From contig CANXME010002327.1 in the NCBI GenBank assembly GCA_948144175.1, forward strand, positions 2,062,501 through 2,126,500: 64,000 bases of DNA, given 5' to 3'. The stretch comes from Closterium sp. NIES-65. Lineage: Eukaryota; Streptophyta; Zygnematophyceae; Desmidiales; Closteriaceae. The position numbers and the translations under genes were made by a program. This document shows positions 11,165 through 22,060 of the stretch, piece after piece. The notes below the pieces were generated by a model. It was not told the DNA's origin. It saw only the letters and a list, made by a program, of their open reading frames with translations, and made no database searches. Each line of letters starts with the position of its first letter. The stretch's first letter is position 1.

Positions 11165-11581
11165 CAGATGCAGCTCCAGTGACGTCCACGCGAGTCTCTC
11201 ATGTCCCAGCAGCTTCGTGAGTGGTACGCTAGTTGGGGTTGTGGCGGTGGCCATCGTGGCTGTCGGCCTGGAGCTGGTCAGTCGGGAGCGTCTGGCGGTG
11301 GCCAGATGCAGCTGCAGCGGCGTCAGCGCGAGTCTCTCACACCCCAGCAGCTTCATGAGTGGTGCGCTAGTTGGGGTTGTGGCGGTGGCCGTCGTGGCTG
11401 TCGCCCTGGAGCTGGTCAGTCGGGAGCGTCTGGCGGTGGCCAGATGCAGCTGCAGTGGCGTCCGCGCGAGGCTCTCACGCCCTAGCAGCTTTGTGAGTGG
11501 TACGCTAGTTGGGGTTGTGGCGGTGGCCGTCTTGGCTATCGCCCTAGAGCTGGTCAGTCGAGAGCGTCTGGCGGTGGCTAG
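11165..11581 (+). repeat. Three 138-bp tandem repeats in copia A1 gag
   Basis: Units start at 11165, 11303 and 11441, and a fourth start at 11579 leads into the single-copy gag. Each unit is 46 codons and encodes a module with LTPQQLxEW followed by a Gly-rich segment. Two stop codons, TAG at 11483-11485 and at 11579-11581, sit where the sister units have CAG. A sibling element at 24005 has one copy of the module. Confidence 0.85.
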
Positions 11582-12424
11582 ATGCAGCTGCAGCGGCGTC
11601 TGCGCGAGACTCTCACGCCCCAGGAGCTTCCTGAGTGGTACACTCAGAATAGAGGGTCACGGAGTACTGCTCGCTGCCCGTATGTCATTCGCACAGGTGC
11701 TCGGGCTGGTCAGCCTTGCGGGACGGTTGGTTACACAAAGTCTCACTGTTTCTCCTGTCTGAGCGACGCCTGGCGTACGGAATTTGGCGACGACGCTGAG
11801 CTCCCCTCCTGGCTGGAGCTACTTAGGCAGAGGGTAGATATCTTTGCTCTTGACTATGATGCTATCCTCACTGCCATGTATGCATTGCCTACTAGTGCTG
11901 AGGGTGCCTACTACCTATGTCTGCCGCCTGACCCAGGTATAGAGTCTGCTTTTCTCGGTGCTGGTGAGGCTCTAGGTGCTATTGCGTCTCCTGCTCTAGA
12001 TGCCGATGAGGCTGCTGCTCTAGGCGCTAGTGAGTCCACTGCTCCAGGTGCTGGTGAGTCTGCTCTTTCTGGTACTGCGCCAGCTACGGCCTTGCACACT
12101 TTCACCCTTGACTCGGATGCTTCCCGCTCCTTCTTTCGCGACTGCACCGCACTCTCGCCGCTCAGTCGGCCGGTGGCAGTCTCTATGGCTGACCCCTCAA
12201 GGGGTCCGGTCATTGCACAATCCTCCACGGTTCTGCCATGTCCGGCGGTCCCGTCTAGCTCTCTGTCTGGCCTCCACCTCCCCTCGTTCTCCATGAACAT
12301 GGTGAGTGGAGCTGACCTTCAGGACGCGTGGGTTGACCAATTCACTCCTAGAGGTCAGCGGGTGACCCATTGTTCGTGTACTCGGACGGGCCGGCGCCTG
12401 GCCATGTTCACCCTGCGGAGATAA
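11582..12424 (+). pseudogene. Copia A1 gag C-terminus and protease remnant
   Basis: The frame begins MQLQRRLRETLTPQ and includes a Cys/His cluster of unusual spacing (C-x12-C-x8-HC). A conserved block follows (DAWRTEFGDDAELPSW, then DYDAILTAMYALPTS) and a low-complexity Ala/Gly/Ser region. The aspartic protease signature is damaged: TLDSDASRSFF, where A2 and A3 read TLDSGASRSFF. The frame stops at 12424, just before the copia-B LTR, so the pre-integrase and integrase found in A3 are missing. Confidence 0.75.
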
Positions 12425-12428
12425 CTAG

Positions 12429-13361
12429 TGCAACGGGAGCTAGACTACGGGCTAGGCACGGGGCAAAAGTGATCGTAGCGTTTGTTCGTTCCTTAGTCGT
12501 TTCCAAGTGCTAACACTGCTTGCTGGTTCACGGGGAAAACGGGCAAGAGTTTCACTAGGAAAAACATAACAACAAAAGTTCAGAATAATTTCATCAACAT
12601 TGGCAACACTGACTACATCACACCTAGCAAGGCTTGCTGGTCCACTGCCAGCGCAGCACGGTCGACCGCGTGCCAGCACAACTCTGTCGACCGCGCTCTA
12701 GCAGAGCAGAGTCGTGGCTTGCCAACGTTGCAAGTCCGCGGTGCGCCAACGCTGCAGTATGTCGGCTGCACAGCGTCGCATCCGCGGGACAACGGTGCAC
12801 CAGCTTCGCAGGTGCGTGCAGCTGGTTGGCGCCCAACTCCCCGTCACATGCCCAGCGCAGACACTTCGCCCGTGACGGCGCCCACCAGCCACGTCGACCT
12901 CGGGATACCACCCCCGAGATCGCCATCGTAGATAACATCCCCGGCGACATTCGCGCACGTCGCCCGGGTATCCTGGTTGACCGGGTACTTCGCGGTCCTC
13001 CCGCGGTTTCTTGGCCACCGTGGTCCTCCACGGTTTCGTGGCTCCACGATCCCCCCTGATTTCGTGGCTCCGCGGTTCCCCACGATTTCGTGGCTCCGCG
13101 GTCCCCCACGATTTCTTGGCTCCGCGGTCCCCCACGATTTCGTGGCTCCGCGGTCCCCCACGATTTCGTGGCTCCGCGGTCCCCCACAATTTCGTGGCTC
13201 CGCGGTCCCCCACGATTTCGTGGCTCCCACGAGCCACTCCAATTTCGTGGCTCCCACGGGCCACTGCAATTTCGTGGCTCCCACAGGCCACTGCAATTTT
13301 GTGGCTCCCACGGTCGGCTCCGCCCAAGCGAGGACGGGGCCAAACACAACTCCCGTTGACA
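12429..13361 (-). repeat. LTR of copia family B with internal minisatellite
   Basis: About 933 bp. It is homologous at its outer parts to the LTRs at 30214-31128 and 41816-42965 (ATCGTAGCG, CTGCTTGC, and the GCGCCCAAGCGAGG block at the far end). The middle is taken up by repeats described separately. Confidence 0.7.
13008..13310. repeat. 26/27-bp minisatellite in the copia-B LTR
   Basis: About twelve units. The first seven or eight resemble TGGCTCCGCGGTCCCCCACG + ATTTCG. The last four change to TGGCTCCCACGGGCCACTGC + AATTTCG. The repeats make long frames on both strands that I do not regard as genes. Confidence 0.85.
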
Positions 13362-14638
13362 CTTCCCTGCCGCGTTCACGCTTGGGCCCCTCCCCCGGCC
13401 CACACAGCAGTTTTGCTCGGAGAATAGCCCGTCAGCGTGCACACAACGCACAGCACGCCAGTCACCACACCAGCCATGCAAAAGGGCATGGCACCTACTG
13501 CTGCACGTCATTGTCACCGTCGCCCACATTGGCCAGGAGCACTTGGCCGATTGCAACGGAGCACCGGTTGAAGGCCGGGTAGTGCAACGCCTTCGTCAGG
13601 AAGTCGGCCGGCTACTCAGCGGTCGGGATGTACTTCAGCGAAAACTTCCTGCGCTTCACCATGTGTTGCAGCCAGGCCTGACGCCGTTCTATGTGCTTGA
13701 GGTTGCCCGTTAACCCCATGCCCTCGCCGACCGTGATAGCCGACTTGTTGTCCACCCTGAGGATAGTCGGCTTTCCGGCGTCCAGCCGCTGGAATTCCGC
13801 AAGAAGGAAGCGAAGGCGACGTCCCTCCTTGCCGGCTTCGATGGCCGCCACGTACTCCGACTTGGCCGACGACAGCGTCGCGCACTTGATGCGCTGGCTC
13901 GACCAGGAGACCGCGGCCCCTCCGTAGACGAACGCGTATCCGCCCGTGCTCATCCGGTTCTGCTTGTCGCCCGCGTCGTCGGCGTCCACGAAGTCGACCA
14001 ACTCCAGTGACTCTGGACCACCGCCGTACTCCAGAGCGGTGTCTCGCGTGTTGGCAAGGTAGGCGAGACAGCGGTCGGCTTCGCGCCAGTGCTGGTCGCT
14101 CCTCACCGTGAGGCCGCTCCCCAGCTTGCTGCACGCGAATGCGATGTCCGGCCTCGTCGTCATCGCCGCGAACTGCAGCGAGCCGACCTTCTGCCGGCAC
14201 TCCTCCTCCTCACGCTCATGCGCCTCCTCGTCGTTGAATGTCTGCTCCGCGTAGGCGGCGACGGAGACTGACGTCTTCAGTGTGCGCCCGTTCTGCTCCT
14301 CGTCGATGAAGCGGCTGCGCAGCTTTTCGGCGTAGCCCTGCTGGTGTAGCCACAATTTTCGCGCCGGCCTGTCGCGCAAGATCTCCAGGCCGAGATACTT
14401 CTGCACCGGCAAAATTTCGCGCAGCCCGAAAGAGGCCTCCAGCAGCTCCTTCAGCTCCTTCAGCATTGCGGTGCTGCTGCTCGCGGCGAGAAGGTCGTCG
14501 ACGTAGACCAGCACCCAGCAGGTCACCTTGTCGTCGCCGGCCTTGAAGTACAGAGCCTCATCGACTTGGCTCTTCTTCCACCCGGCGCCAACCAACACAC
14601 GTCGTTGAGAGCCGTGTACCACAGCAGCGGCGACTGCT
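13362..14638 (-). pseudogene. Copia-B reverse transcriptase C-terminus and RNase H
   Basis: The long frame (14658-13612) shows YVDDLLAAS, a typical copia catalytic motif, then KYLGLEI and LWLHQQGY. RNase H follows, with ADADDAGDKQNR, RVDNKSAI and LKHIERR. A TAG at 13612-13614 cuts it where family sibling 31242-32432 has Gln (SEQPADFLTKAL). The remaining C-terminus can be read to about 13500. The 5' part of pol is absent. Confidence 0.8.
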
Positions 14639-16040
14639 TCCTGGAAGTCCACAGGCACCTACGTTGACGACGTTCCCCCGCGTGGGGCGAACATCGTCAG
14701 TGGCATGTGGATTTTCAGGGTGAAGCGGCCGCCGGGTTCTCCGCCTGTCTTCAAAGCTCGTTACTTGGCTCGTAGCTTCAGTCACTGGCAAGGAGCTGAC
14801 TACTTTCAGACCTTCTCTCCCACCCCGAAGATGACCACTCTTCGGGTACTGCTGCACATAGCTGATCACCGTGACTACGAGCTGCACTCTCTTTTCCTCC
14901 TGGCACCCAGTGGAGCCTCCAGCGGCTAGTCTACGGTCTCGGCCAGGCATGGCGTGAGTGACACGACTCACTGAGGACTACACTTGCGGCTCTTGGGTTT
15001 GCTCCCTCTACTGCCGACCCGTCGGTGTTTCTGCGCACTGACACTTCTTTGCTGCTGTTCTACATCCTCGTGTACGTCGACGACTTGGTCTTTGCCACAG
15101 CTGACACTGCTGGACTCGCCCACGTAAAGTCCAAGCTGCAGAAGAGACACACGTGCACAGACGTGGGTGAATTGCGCAGCTACCTTGGCCTGCAGATCAG
15201 CCGGGACTGAGCACGCCGCACCATTACCCTGACTCAGTCACACATGGTGCAGCAGGTCCTTCAGCACTTCGGCTTCACGTACTCCTTGCCTCAGGCCACT
15301 CCTCTGCCTACTCGCCACTCGCTCTCAGCTCTGCCTTCGAATGAGTTTGTAGAGTCAAGTGGCCCGTATCCAGAGCTTGTTTGCTGCCTCATGTACCTGA
15401 TGACCTGCACACGACCTGACCTTGCATACCCTCTTAGCATTCTTGCACGCTATGTTGCTCCTGGGAGACACCGACCAGAGCACATGGCTGCAGCGAAGAG
15501 GGTGTTGCGCTACGTGTGCAGTACGTCGGGCATGGGGCTTGTGCTTGGAGGGCAGAGTCCAGTGGTCCTCACTGGTCACGCAGACGCTTCTTGGGCTGAC
15601 GACCAGGCTACGCAGCGGTCGTCACAGGGTTACACCTTCAGCCTTGGTTCCGGCTCTGTTTCGTGGCGGGCTACCCGCTCGTCTTCTGTTCTCAGCTCCA
15701 GTGGTGAGGCTGAGATCTACGCAGGGGCCATGGCTGCACAGGAGCTTCGCTGGCTCACCTACCTGCTGACTGACCTTGGAGAGCCGCCTTGTTCTCCTCC
15801 AGTGCTGTACGTAGACAACAAGGCCATGCTGGCCTTGTGTCGGGAGCAGAGACTGGAGCACAGAACGAAGCACATTGGTCTCTGCTACTTTCTTGCTCGT
15901 GAGCTACAGCAGCGTGGTTAGCTGCGCCTTGCGTACGTGGCCTCTGAGGCCAACACTGCTGATATCTTCACCAAGGCGCTTGCGCGTTGTGATCATCAGC
16001 GCTTCTGTACTCAGCTGGGTCTTGTGCCTGCCTTGCCTCA
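14639..16040 (+). pseudogene. Copia A1 reverse transcriptase and RNase H, decayed
   Basis: It starts at the WKSTGTYVDDVPP region of RT. About 90 bp of the RT core are missing relative to A3 (after YELHSL), with CTCTT at both edges of the gap. YVDDLVFATADT appears near 15075. A TGA near 15208 and a TAG at 15919-15921 (CAG in A3) interrupt the frame. The RNase H part, 15244-15921, is well kept: HADASWADDQ, CEAEIYAG-like SGEAEIYAG, LYVDNKAM and HRTKHI. The segment can have no function on its own. Confidence 0.85.
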
Positions 16041-16253
16041 CTTGCTCACCCCTTGACGTTGTTTGTACTGTTACATATATATATATACACCTGCTCTTGC
16101 TTGTCTAGCCTTATATATATATGTAATCATGCCTGTGAACTGGCCTTGTGGCCTTGAACTTGTGCTCGGAATGTGTTGTGACTTTGTGATCCACCCTGAG
16201 CTTGCTTTGCTTTGCTTGACTGGTCTTGTGACCCCTTGTTCTCCCATACTTTG

Positions 16254-16392
16254 CCTATGGGGGTGTGTCAGATTTATATGACATAGCTACTGTAGGCTAT
16301 AGTGGTGTAGCACATATGTGGTACAACTTTCTAGGGTTTGTACTTGTACCCAACTTTCGCTTAGTCATTTCATTCTCGTTTCAGTTTTCTCA
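16254..16392 (+). repeat. PPT and right LTR of copia A1
   Basis: CTATGGGGGTG (to 16265) is the polypurine tract shared by all family-A copies. The LTR at 16266-16392 begins TGTCAG and ends TCTCA, 127 bp. Confidence 0.8.
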
Positions 16393-17724
16393 AGTAGTGA
16401 TGCACCGAAAGTTTGAATCTCATGTGAGAGAGAATGTAAATGACTGAGTTGATAATAGCGTGCATACATCAGGTTTATATAAGAATACAAGGGAATACGA
16501 AAAGACCTAGACTAGCCATGTACTGTAAGGGGTACATTCCCTTATTGCAGCGAAATTCAAACCGTGATGCGCGGGAACCCGTTTCAAACCTGTTCCCGCT
16601 CTTTTCACTTCAAATGCTTCTGCCTGCATCGGTCTTGGTCGGATGGTTGCTGCGTCGCTTCGACTCTTCTGACTCCTCGTCTTCGTACTCTATAGAGTCG
16701 GCTCCTGCAGCATACATGAATGCCCTCTCATATGAAATCATATTGTATTACCTCTTTTATATTCTACCACTCTTTTTCAAAACAGTTGCACAGTTCCACT
16801 GACACCATTCCCTCCCAACCCGATTGCACTCCTTAACGAGCACCCTTTTCTATTACCACTAGCATGTGACTTCTTCCAAGCCAAGATACAATGTCCCATT
16901 CAACTCATTGTTAGAGCTTGTCAATGTATGCAGCAAAACAACCTACATTAGGCAAAAATATCAATTTATTCGAGCAATCCGTTTGCTGAGAGTGTAACGA
17001 ATATTATCAGGCATATGGTGGGAATGGAGGGATTGGATTCTGGCCACCACCACCGTTATTTTTCTTATACACTGAACTTGGTCAAGGGAAGTTTTGGAGC
17101 CACTACTGCATATTAGTGTGTTGGATACGCACGTGAATTTGAATAACATCTAAATAAAGAAGCGCTCACATTCGTAATATTGATAAGCGCATTAATCTCT
17201 TTTCATTATTGCGGATTGGCTTTCTGGTTAGAGGCGGAAAAGAAGGATCATGTGGTGCATTAAAAAGTCTATCACGCAACCAGTACTCTACAATGCAATC
17301 ATCATACCCGATCGCATCACCTTTTCATGTGCTCCCATGCAAATGCCTTCATGTAGGCAGAGAATTTGCATCATGTTCGCCGGGCTCGATCCCATCTTCG
17401 CATGTAGTACGACCTGGATGGAGTGGTAACAATATTGGCTACCCATATAGTATGTTGGAAAAGGACGAGATTGAGGAGCATGTGGTGCTGGTGGGGTAGA
17501 AGGTGGTGGAAGAGCTGGAAGAGAAGGAGGAAAATGCTCGTACTAGGGTCACTATAATCCCTAAGGTAGGCAACGAGTACATAAGAACAACGGAAAGGAG
17601 TGGTTGTACGTGGCAAGTTGGCCATGGCCTCCACATAAACATATTGGGCGGGAGTAATTGGGACATTCACTATATAACATAAGCCTTTTCTTAGGCTCCC
17701 AATTAGGACCATTGTCGAAAGGAG
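16393..17724. other. AT-rich spacer between copia A1 and the hAT element
   Basis: No gene or repeat assigned. Minus-strand frames at 17371-17712 have no recognisable domain. The last eight bases before the hAT element (17725-17732) are its target duplication. Confidence 0.5.
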
Positions 17725-17732
17725 CTCTAATT

Positions 17733-18387
17733 CAGGGCTCTCGTTATCAGACCAATTTGGTCTGATGGTCTGAGTTTAAGACTTGATTTTTGGTATCCAT
17801 CTGCTTCCTAAGAATCTGTGTTTGTTCTCATCTGATTAGTAAGATAAGCGTTTTAGGTTCGTATGATTTTTCCAGATGTGTAGAATTCTTAATCTGAATA
17901 TACAGATATCGAGTTCGATTTCGTCTGAAACCGACATCTTGACCGGCTAAGCCATATGCCCAGTGGACCAGAGGATAGGACCACAGGTACAGCCATTTGC
18001 TGCTCTGTAACAGCACGCGCATTCAATACGCGTGTCTTATAGCAGCCTCGCTGTCATGTAACTGCGGCATATGCTGCCAGGAGTTTGTCGTGTGGCTGGC
18101 TGTCAGTGCTGACGCCAGCCACAACCACAGCAACGCGTTGTCCCGTTGTGCCACTACTAGCGCATTTGCATTTCCTAGACGGCACACAACATTGCACTGT
18201 GGTCGTAGTGCCCCCCGCTCCCAATACGCAGCGCCTTTTGGTTCTGAATGCAGTGCATGGTGTTGGGGTTTCATGCAACTGGGTGAGGCTTGAAAACAAG
18301 CATGTTTCTCGTGCTTGTCCTCAACTCTCACTCAGCCGAGCATGGACCGTATCCCTCCAAGCGTCTGTTTTCCCAGCGTTTAGACTA
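17733..18387 (+). other. 5' region of the hAT element
   Basis: Between the left terminus and the first coding exon. A frame at 17997-18293 has a Cys cluster but no clear BED zinc finger, so no exon is assigned. Confidence 0.4.
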
Positions 18388-18524
18388 TGGCCGTCCCCGC
18401 CGGCGGACCATACGATGCGGAGCCCGTGCTTACGGCGTTAGACTTCCTAATGCGGGGCAAGCAGATCGCTTCTGTTGCCCCACTGTTTGCGTCGACCTCT
18501 GCTGCGGTCCCTTTGCCCGAAGTG

Positions 18525-18668
18525 TGAAAGAAACTAGAATGAGAATGAATGAACTATGAATGAAGTGAGTACATATAGGAAACCCTGATTGGGTTGTACC
18601 CCCTATGGGATACCCCACTATAGCCTACACAAATATATAAGCTATAATGTTCTGATACACCCCCATAG
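18525..18668 (-). repeat. 3' LTR and PPT of copia A2
   Basis: LTR 18525-18657, preceded on the minus strand by the family PPT CTATGGGGGTG. The LTR start reads TATCAG instead of TGTCAG, so the TG terminus is lost. Confidence 0.75.
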
Positions 18669-18874
18669 GCAAAGTGGGGGAGAACAAGGGGTCACAAGAC
18701 CAGTCAAGCAAAGCAAAGCAAAGCTCAGGGTGGATCACAAAGTCACCACACATTCCGAGCACAAGTTCAAAGGCCAGAAGGCCAGTTCACATGCAAGATC
18801 TCATATATAAATATATATACAAGAGGCTAAGCAAGCAAGAGCAAGAGTATATATATGTGACAGTACAAGCAAGG

Positions 18875-21010
18875 TCAAGAAGTGAGCAAGTGAGGCAAGA
18901 CAGGCACAAGACCCAGCTGAGTGCAGAAGCGCTGATGATCACAAGGCGCAAGTGCCTTGGTGAAGAGATCAGCGGAGTTGGCCTCAGAGGCCACGTACGC
19001 AAGCCGCAACTGTCCACGCTGCTGTAGCTCACGAGCAAGAAAGTAGCGGAGAGCAATGTGCTTTGTTCTGTGCTCCAGTCGCTGCTCTCGACACAAGGCC
19101 AGCATGGCCTTGTTGTCTACGTACAGGACTGGAGGAGAACGAGGCGGCTCTCCAAGGTCGGTCAGCAGGTAGGTGAGCCAGCGAAGCTCCTCGGCAACCA
19201 TAGCCCCAGCGTAGATCTCAGCCTCACAACTGGAGCCGAGAATAGAAGACGAGCGGGTAGCCCGCCACGAAACAGAGCCGGAACCAAGACTGAAGGTGTA
19301 ACCCTGTGACGACCGCTGCGTAGCTTGGTCGTCAGCCCAAGAGGCGTCCGCGTGCCTAGTGAGGACCACTGGACTCCGCCCTCCAAGCACTAGCCCCATG
19401 CCCGACGTACTGCACAAGTAGCGCAACACCCTCTTCGCTGCAGCCATGTGCTCTGGTCGGTGTCTCCCAGGAGCAACATAGCGTGCGAGAATGCTAAGAG
19501 GGTATGCAAGGTCAGGTCGTGTGCAGGTCATCAGGTACATGAGGCAACCAACAAGCTATGGATACAGGCCACTCGACTCTACGGACTCATCCGAAGGCAG
19601 AGCTGAGAGCGAGTGGCGAGTAGGCAGAGGAGTGGCCTGAGGCGAGGAGTACGTGAAGCCGAAGCGCTGAAGGACCTGCTGCACCATGTGTGACTGAGTC
19701 AGGGTAATGGTGCGGCGTGCTCTGTCCCGGGTGATCTGCAAGCCAAGGAAGCTGCGCAGTTCACCCAGGTCAGTGCACGTGTGTCTCTTCTACAGCTCGG
19801 ACTTCACATAGGCGAGTCCAGCAGTGTCAGCTGTGGCAAAGACCAAGTCGTCGACGTACACGAGGATGTAGAACGGCGGCAGAGAGGTGTCGGTGCGCAG
19901 AAACAGCAACGGGTTGGCAGTAGAAGGAGCAAACCCAAGTGCCGCCAGTGTAGTCCTCTGTGTGTCGTGCCACTCACATGGCGCCTGGCGGAGACCGTAG
20001 ACTGGACGCCGGAGACTCCACTGGGTACCAGGAGGGAATGACCCAGTGAAGCCAGGTGGGCGGCGCAGCCAGATCTCCTCGTGCAGGCTGCCCTGCAAGA
20101 AAGCAGTGCTGAAGTCGAGAGAGTGCAGCTTGTAGTCACGGTGAGCAGCAACGTGCAGCAGTACCCAAAGAGTGGTCATCTTCGGGGTAGGGGAGAAGGT
20201 CTGAAAGTAGTCAACTCCCTGCCGCTGACTGAAGCCACGAGCCACGTAACGCGCCTTGAAGACAGGCGGAGAACCCGGCGGCCGCTTCACCCTCAAGATC
20301 CACATGCCACTGACGATGTTCGCCCCAGGAGGGGGGACAGCGTCAACGTATTTGCCTGTGGACTTCCAGGAAGCCATCTCTGCATCCATAGCTGCCTGCC
20401 ACTGAGAGGAGTAGGGACCCTCTATCGCCTCCGCGTAAGAGCGCGGAGTCAGGATGTCAAGTGCATCCGGGTCTCCCTCAGGGGTAAGCAGTACAGACAC
20501 GAGATGAGGTGAAGCAGCGGCCAGACACTGGAACTCCTCCTGCCTGTCCTCAAGGACGTCCGTGCCAAGGGCACACTCACCCTCGACGGACGGAGGACAG
20601 ACAGACTCTGACAAAGCGACAAGACTCGCAGCGTAGTCTAGGCGACAACGAGCAGCAAAGTTGACGAGCTCAGTAACAAGGGCAGACGCAGCAGTAGTTT
20701 TGAAAGAAGGGTCAGTGACGGCAGTATCAAGGAGACGCGTGTCAGTAGGACTGGCAGCACGAAGAGAGTCCGACTCCGGGTCGGCAAGAGCAGGAAGAGA
20801 GGACTCAGGAGGAGAAGGCAAAGGGGCACGCAGAGGAGCAGCGGACGGACGCAGAGACATCCGGTGCGTGCCAGGGACAGGAGGAGGACGCTGACGCGAA
20901 CCGCGACCACTAGCGCGCGCAGCACGAACAGGCGACGCAGGACGAGACGCAGGCTCACGACGCTCAGTAAGACCTCCAGTAGGACCAGCGTAGGGAGAAG
21001 GAGCAGGCAA
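18875..21010 (-). pseudogene. Copia A2 reverse transcriptase and RNase H
   Basis: The RT frame 21010-19790 has MDAEMASWKSTGKYVD, FKARYVARGFSQ, LDFSTAFLQGSL, GLRQAPCEWH and YVDDLVFAT (near 19853). It stops at a TAG (19790-19792 on the plus coordinate) where A1 has CAG (KLQKRHTC). Two further frames, 19741-19556 and 19540-18875, complete RT and RNase H (SHMVQQVLQRFG, CTRPDLAYPL, RHADASWADD, CEAEIYAG, LYVDNKAM). Damage is limited to that TAG and another stop near 19556. Confidence 0.88.
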
Positions 21011-21014
21011 AGGG

Positions 21015-22060
21015 GAGGCAGGGTGTAGCTGTGACTATGACTGGACAAGCTGTGGACCCTCTAAGGGAGGAGGAGGAGGACCAGTAGAAGGTGTAAGACC
21101 AAGAACCTGCTGCAGGAGTGGAACGAAGTACGGTCGAGGCCGCGTGGCGATGTCAGAAACAGCAGAGACAGCACCAGGACCCCCAGCAGGAGTACCCGCT
21201 CCAGCAGCACCTCTAGTAGCTCCAGCACCTCCAGCAGCACCTCCAGCAGCTCCAGAACCCCCAGCAGCACCTCCAGCAGCTCCAGAACCTCCAGCAGCAC
21301 CAGGAGCACCCCCAGCAGGACCGCCAGTGGTAGTCTCAGCGCCAACACCCTCAGCAGCACCAGCTCCAGTCGAACCTGCAGGCCCAGCAGCTCCAGTACT
21401 TCCAGAACGAGCACCTCCGGGACCCGCGACAGCAGCACCCTCAGTAGCCGACGAACCTCCAGCACCAGCAGCACGGCTCTAGCGCCGGGCAAACCACTCG
21501 CGCAGCTCCTGTGGAGAGAGTGGCTCTCGGCGAGACGAAGCACCCGGAGAACCTCCAGGCGGAGCACCTCTAGGCACAGCACCCCCAGGTCCAGCACCCC
21601 AAGGCAAAGCACCCCCAGGCTCAGCACCCCCAGGCTCAGCACCCCCAGGGCTAGCACCCCCAGGCCCAGCACCCCCAGGCGTAGCACCCCCAGGCTCAGC
21701 ACCCCCAGGCTCAGCACCCCTAGGCTCAGCACCCCCAGTAGCCGAAGAACCTCCAGCACCAGCAGCACGGCTCCAGCGCCGGGCAAACCACTCGCGCAGC
21801 TCCTGTGGAGAGAGTGGCTCCCTGCGAGACGAAGTACCCGAAGAACCTCCAGGCGGAGCACCTCCAGGCTCAGCACCCCCAGGCCCGGCACCCCCAGGCA
21901 AAGCACCCCCAGGCGTAGCACCCCCAGGCTCAGCACCCCCAGGCTCAGTACCCCCAGGCTCAGCACCCTGAGCAGCACCAGAGTCACCAGTGACCTCGAC
22001 AGGCTCGACTACGTCTATCTGGGACACACCTGAAGGGGCAGGACCCTGAGGGGGGAGGGG
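21015..22060 (-). repeat. Pentapeptide-repeat linker between integrase and RT of copia A2
   Basis: Repeats of 15 bp encode GGAEP/GGATP-type pentapeptides on the minus strand. Two copies of a larger unit end in EPLSPQELREWFARR (about 21480-21530 and 21785-21830). The in-phase copy in A3 lies at 47800-48086. Alternative frames give long Leu/Gly/Val-rich frames that are shadows. Confidence 0.8.

Larger units (their letters stand above)
12429..14638 (-). mobile_element. Truncated copia of family B, 3' half only
   Basis: A complete 3' LTR (12429-13361) is joined on its right to the last part of pol (RT and RNase H). The sequence stops inside RT near 14638, where copia A1 RT resumes. Since A1 lacks its own centre here, the event was not a simple insertion but insertion plus deletion, or recombination. 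The flanking pentamers do not match. Confidence 0.75.
3628..16392 (+). mobile_element. Ty1/copia element A1, decayed and interrupted twice
   Basis: A left LTR (3628-3750), a Met-tRNA-type primer site and a GC-rich leader begin the element. The leader is cut by gypsy1 and resumes at 10924. Gag and protease remnants follow to 12424. A truncated copia-B piece (12429-14638) replaces the pre-integrase, integrase and linker that sibling A3 carries. Reverse transcriptase and RNase H remnants (14639-16040), a PPT and a right LTR (16266-16392) close it. The two LTRs differ in length and are well diverged, and their flanking pentamers (TGGAC and AGTAG) do not match. The two ends may therefore come from different insertions of the same family. 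The N-terminal Gag domain found in A3 is missing. Confidence 0.75.

Noticed and set aside
13011-13582. Repeat protein encoded across the LTR minisatellite
   Set aside because: Open in several frames on both strands because of the 26/27-bp repeat; lies inside an LTR.
21061-21987. Minus-strand ORF rich in Leu-Gly-Val repeats
   Set aside because: Out-of-frame reading of the GGAEP pentapeptide linker. The frame that continues from integrase is the real one. The same applies to 47797-48450.
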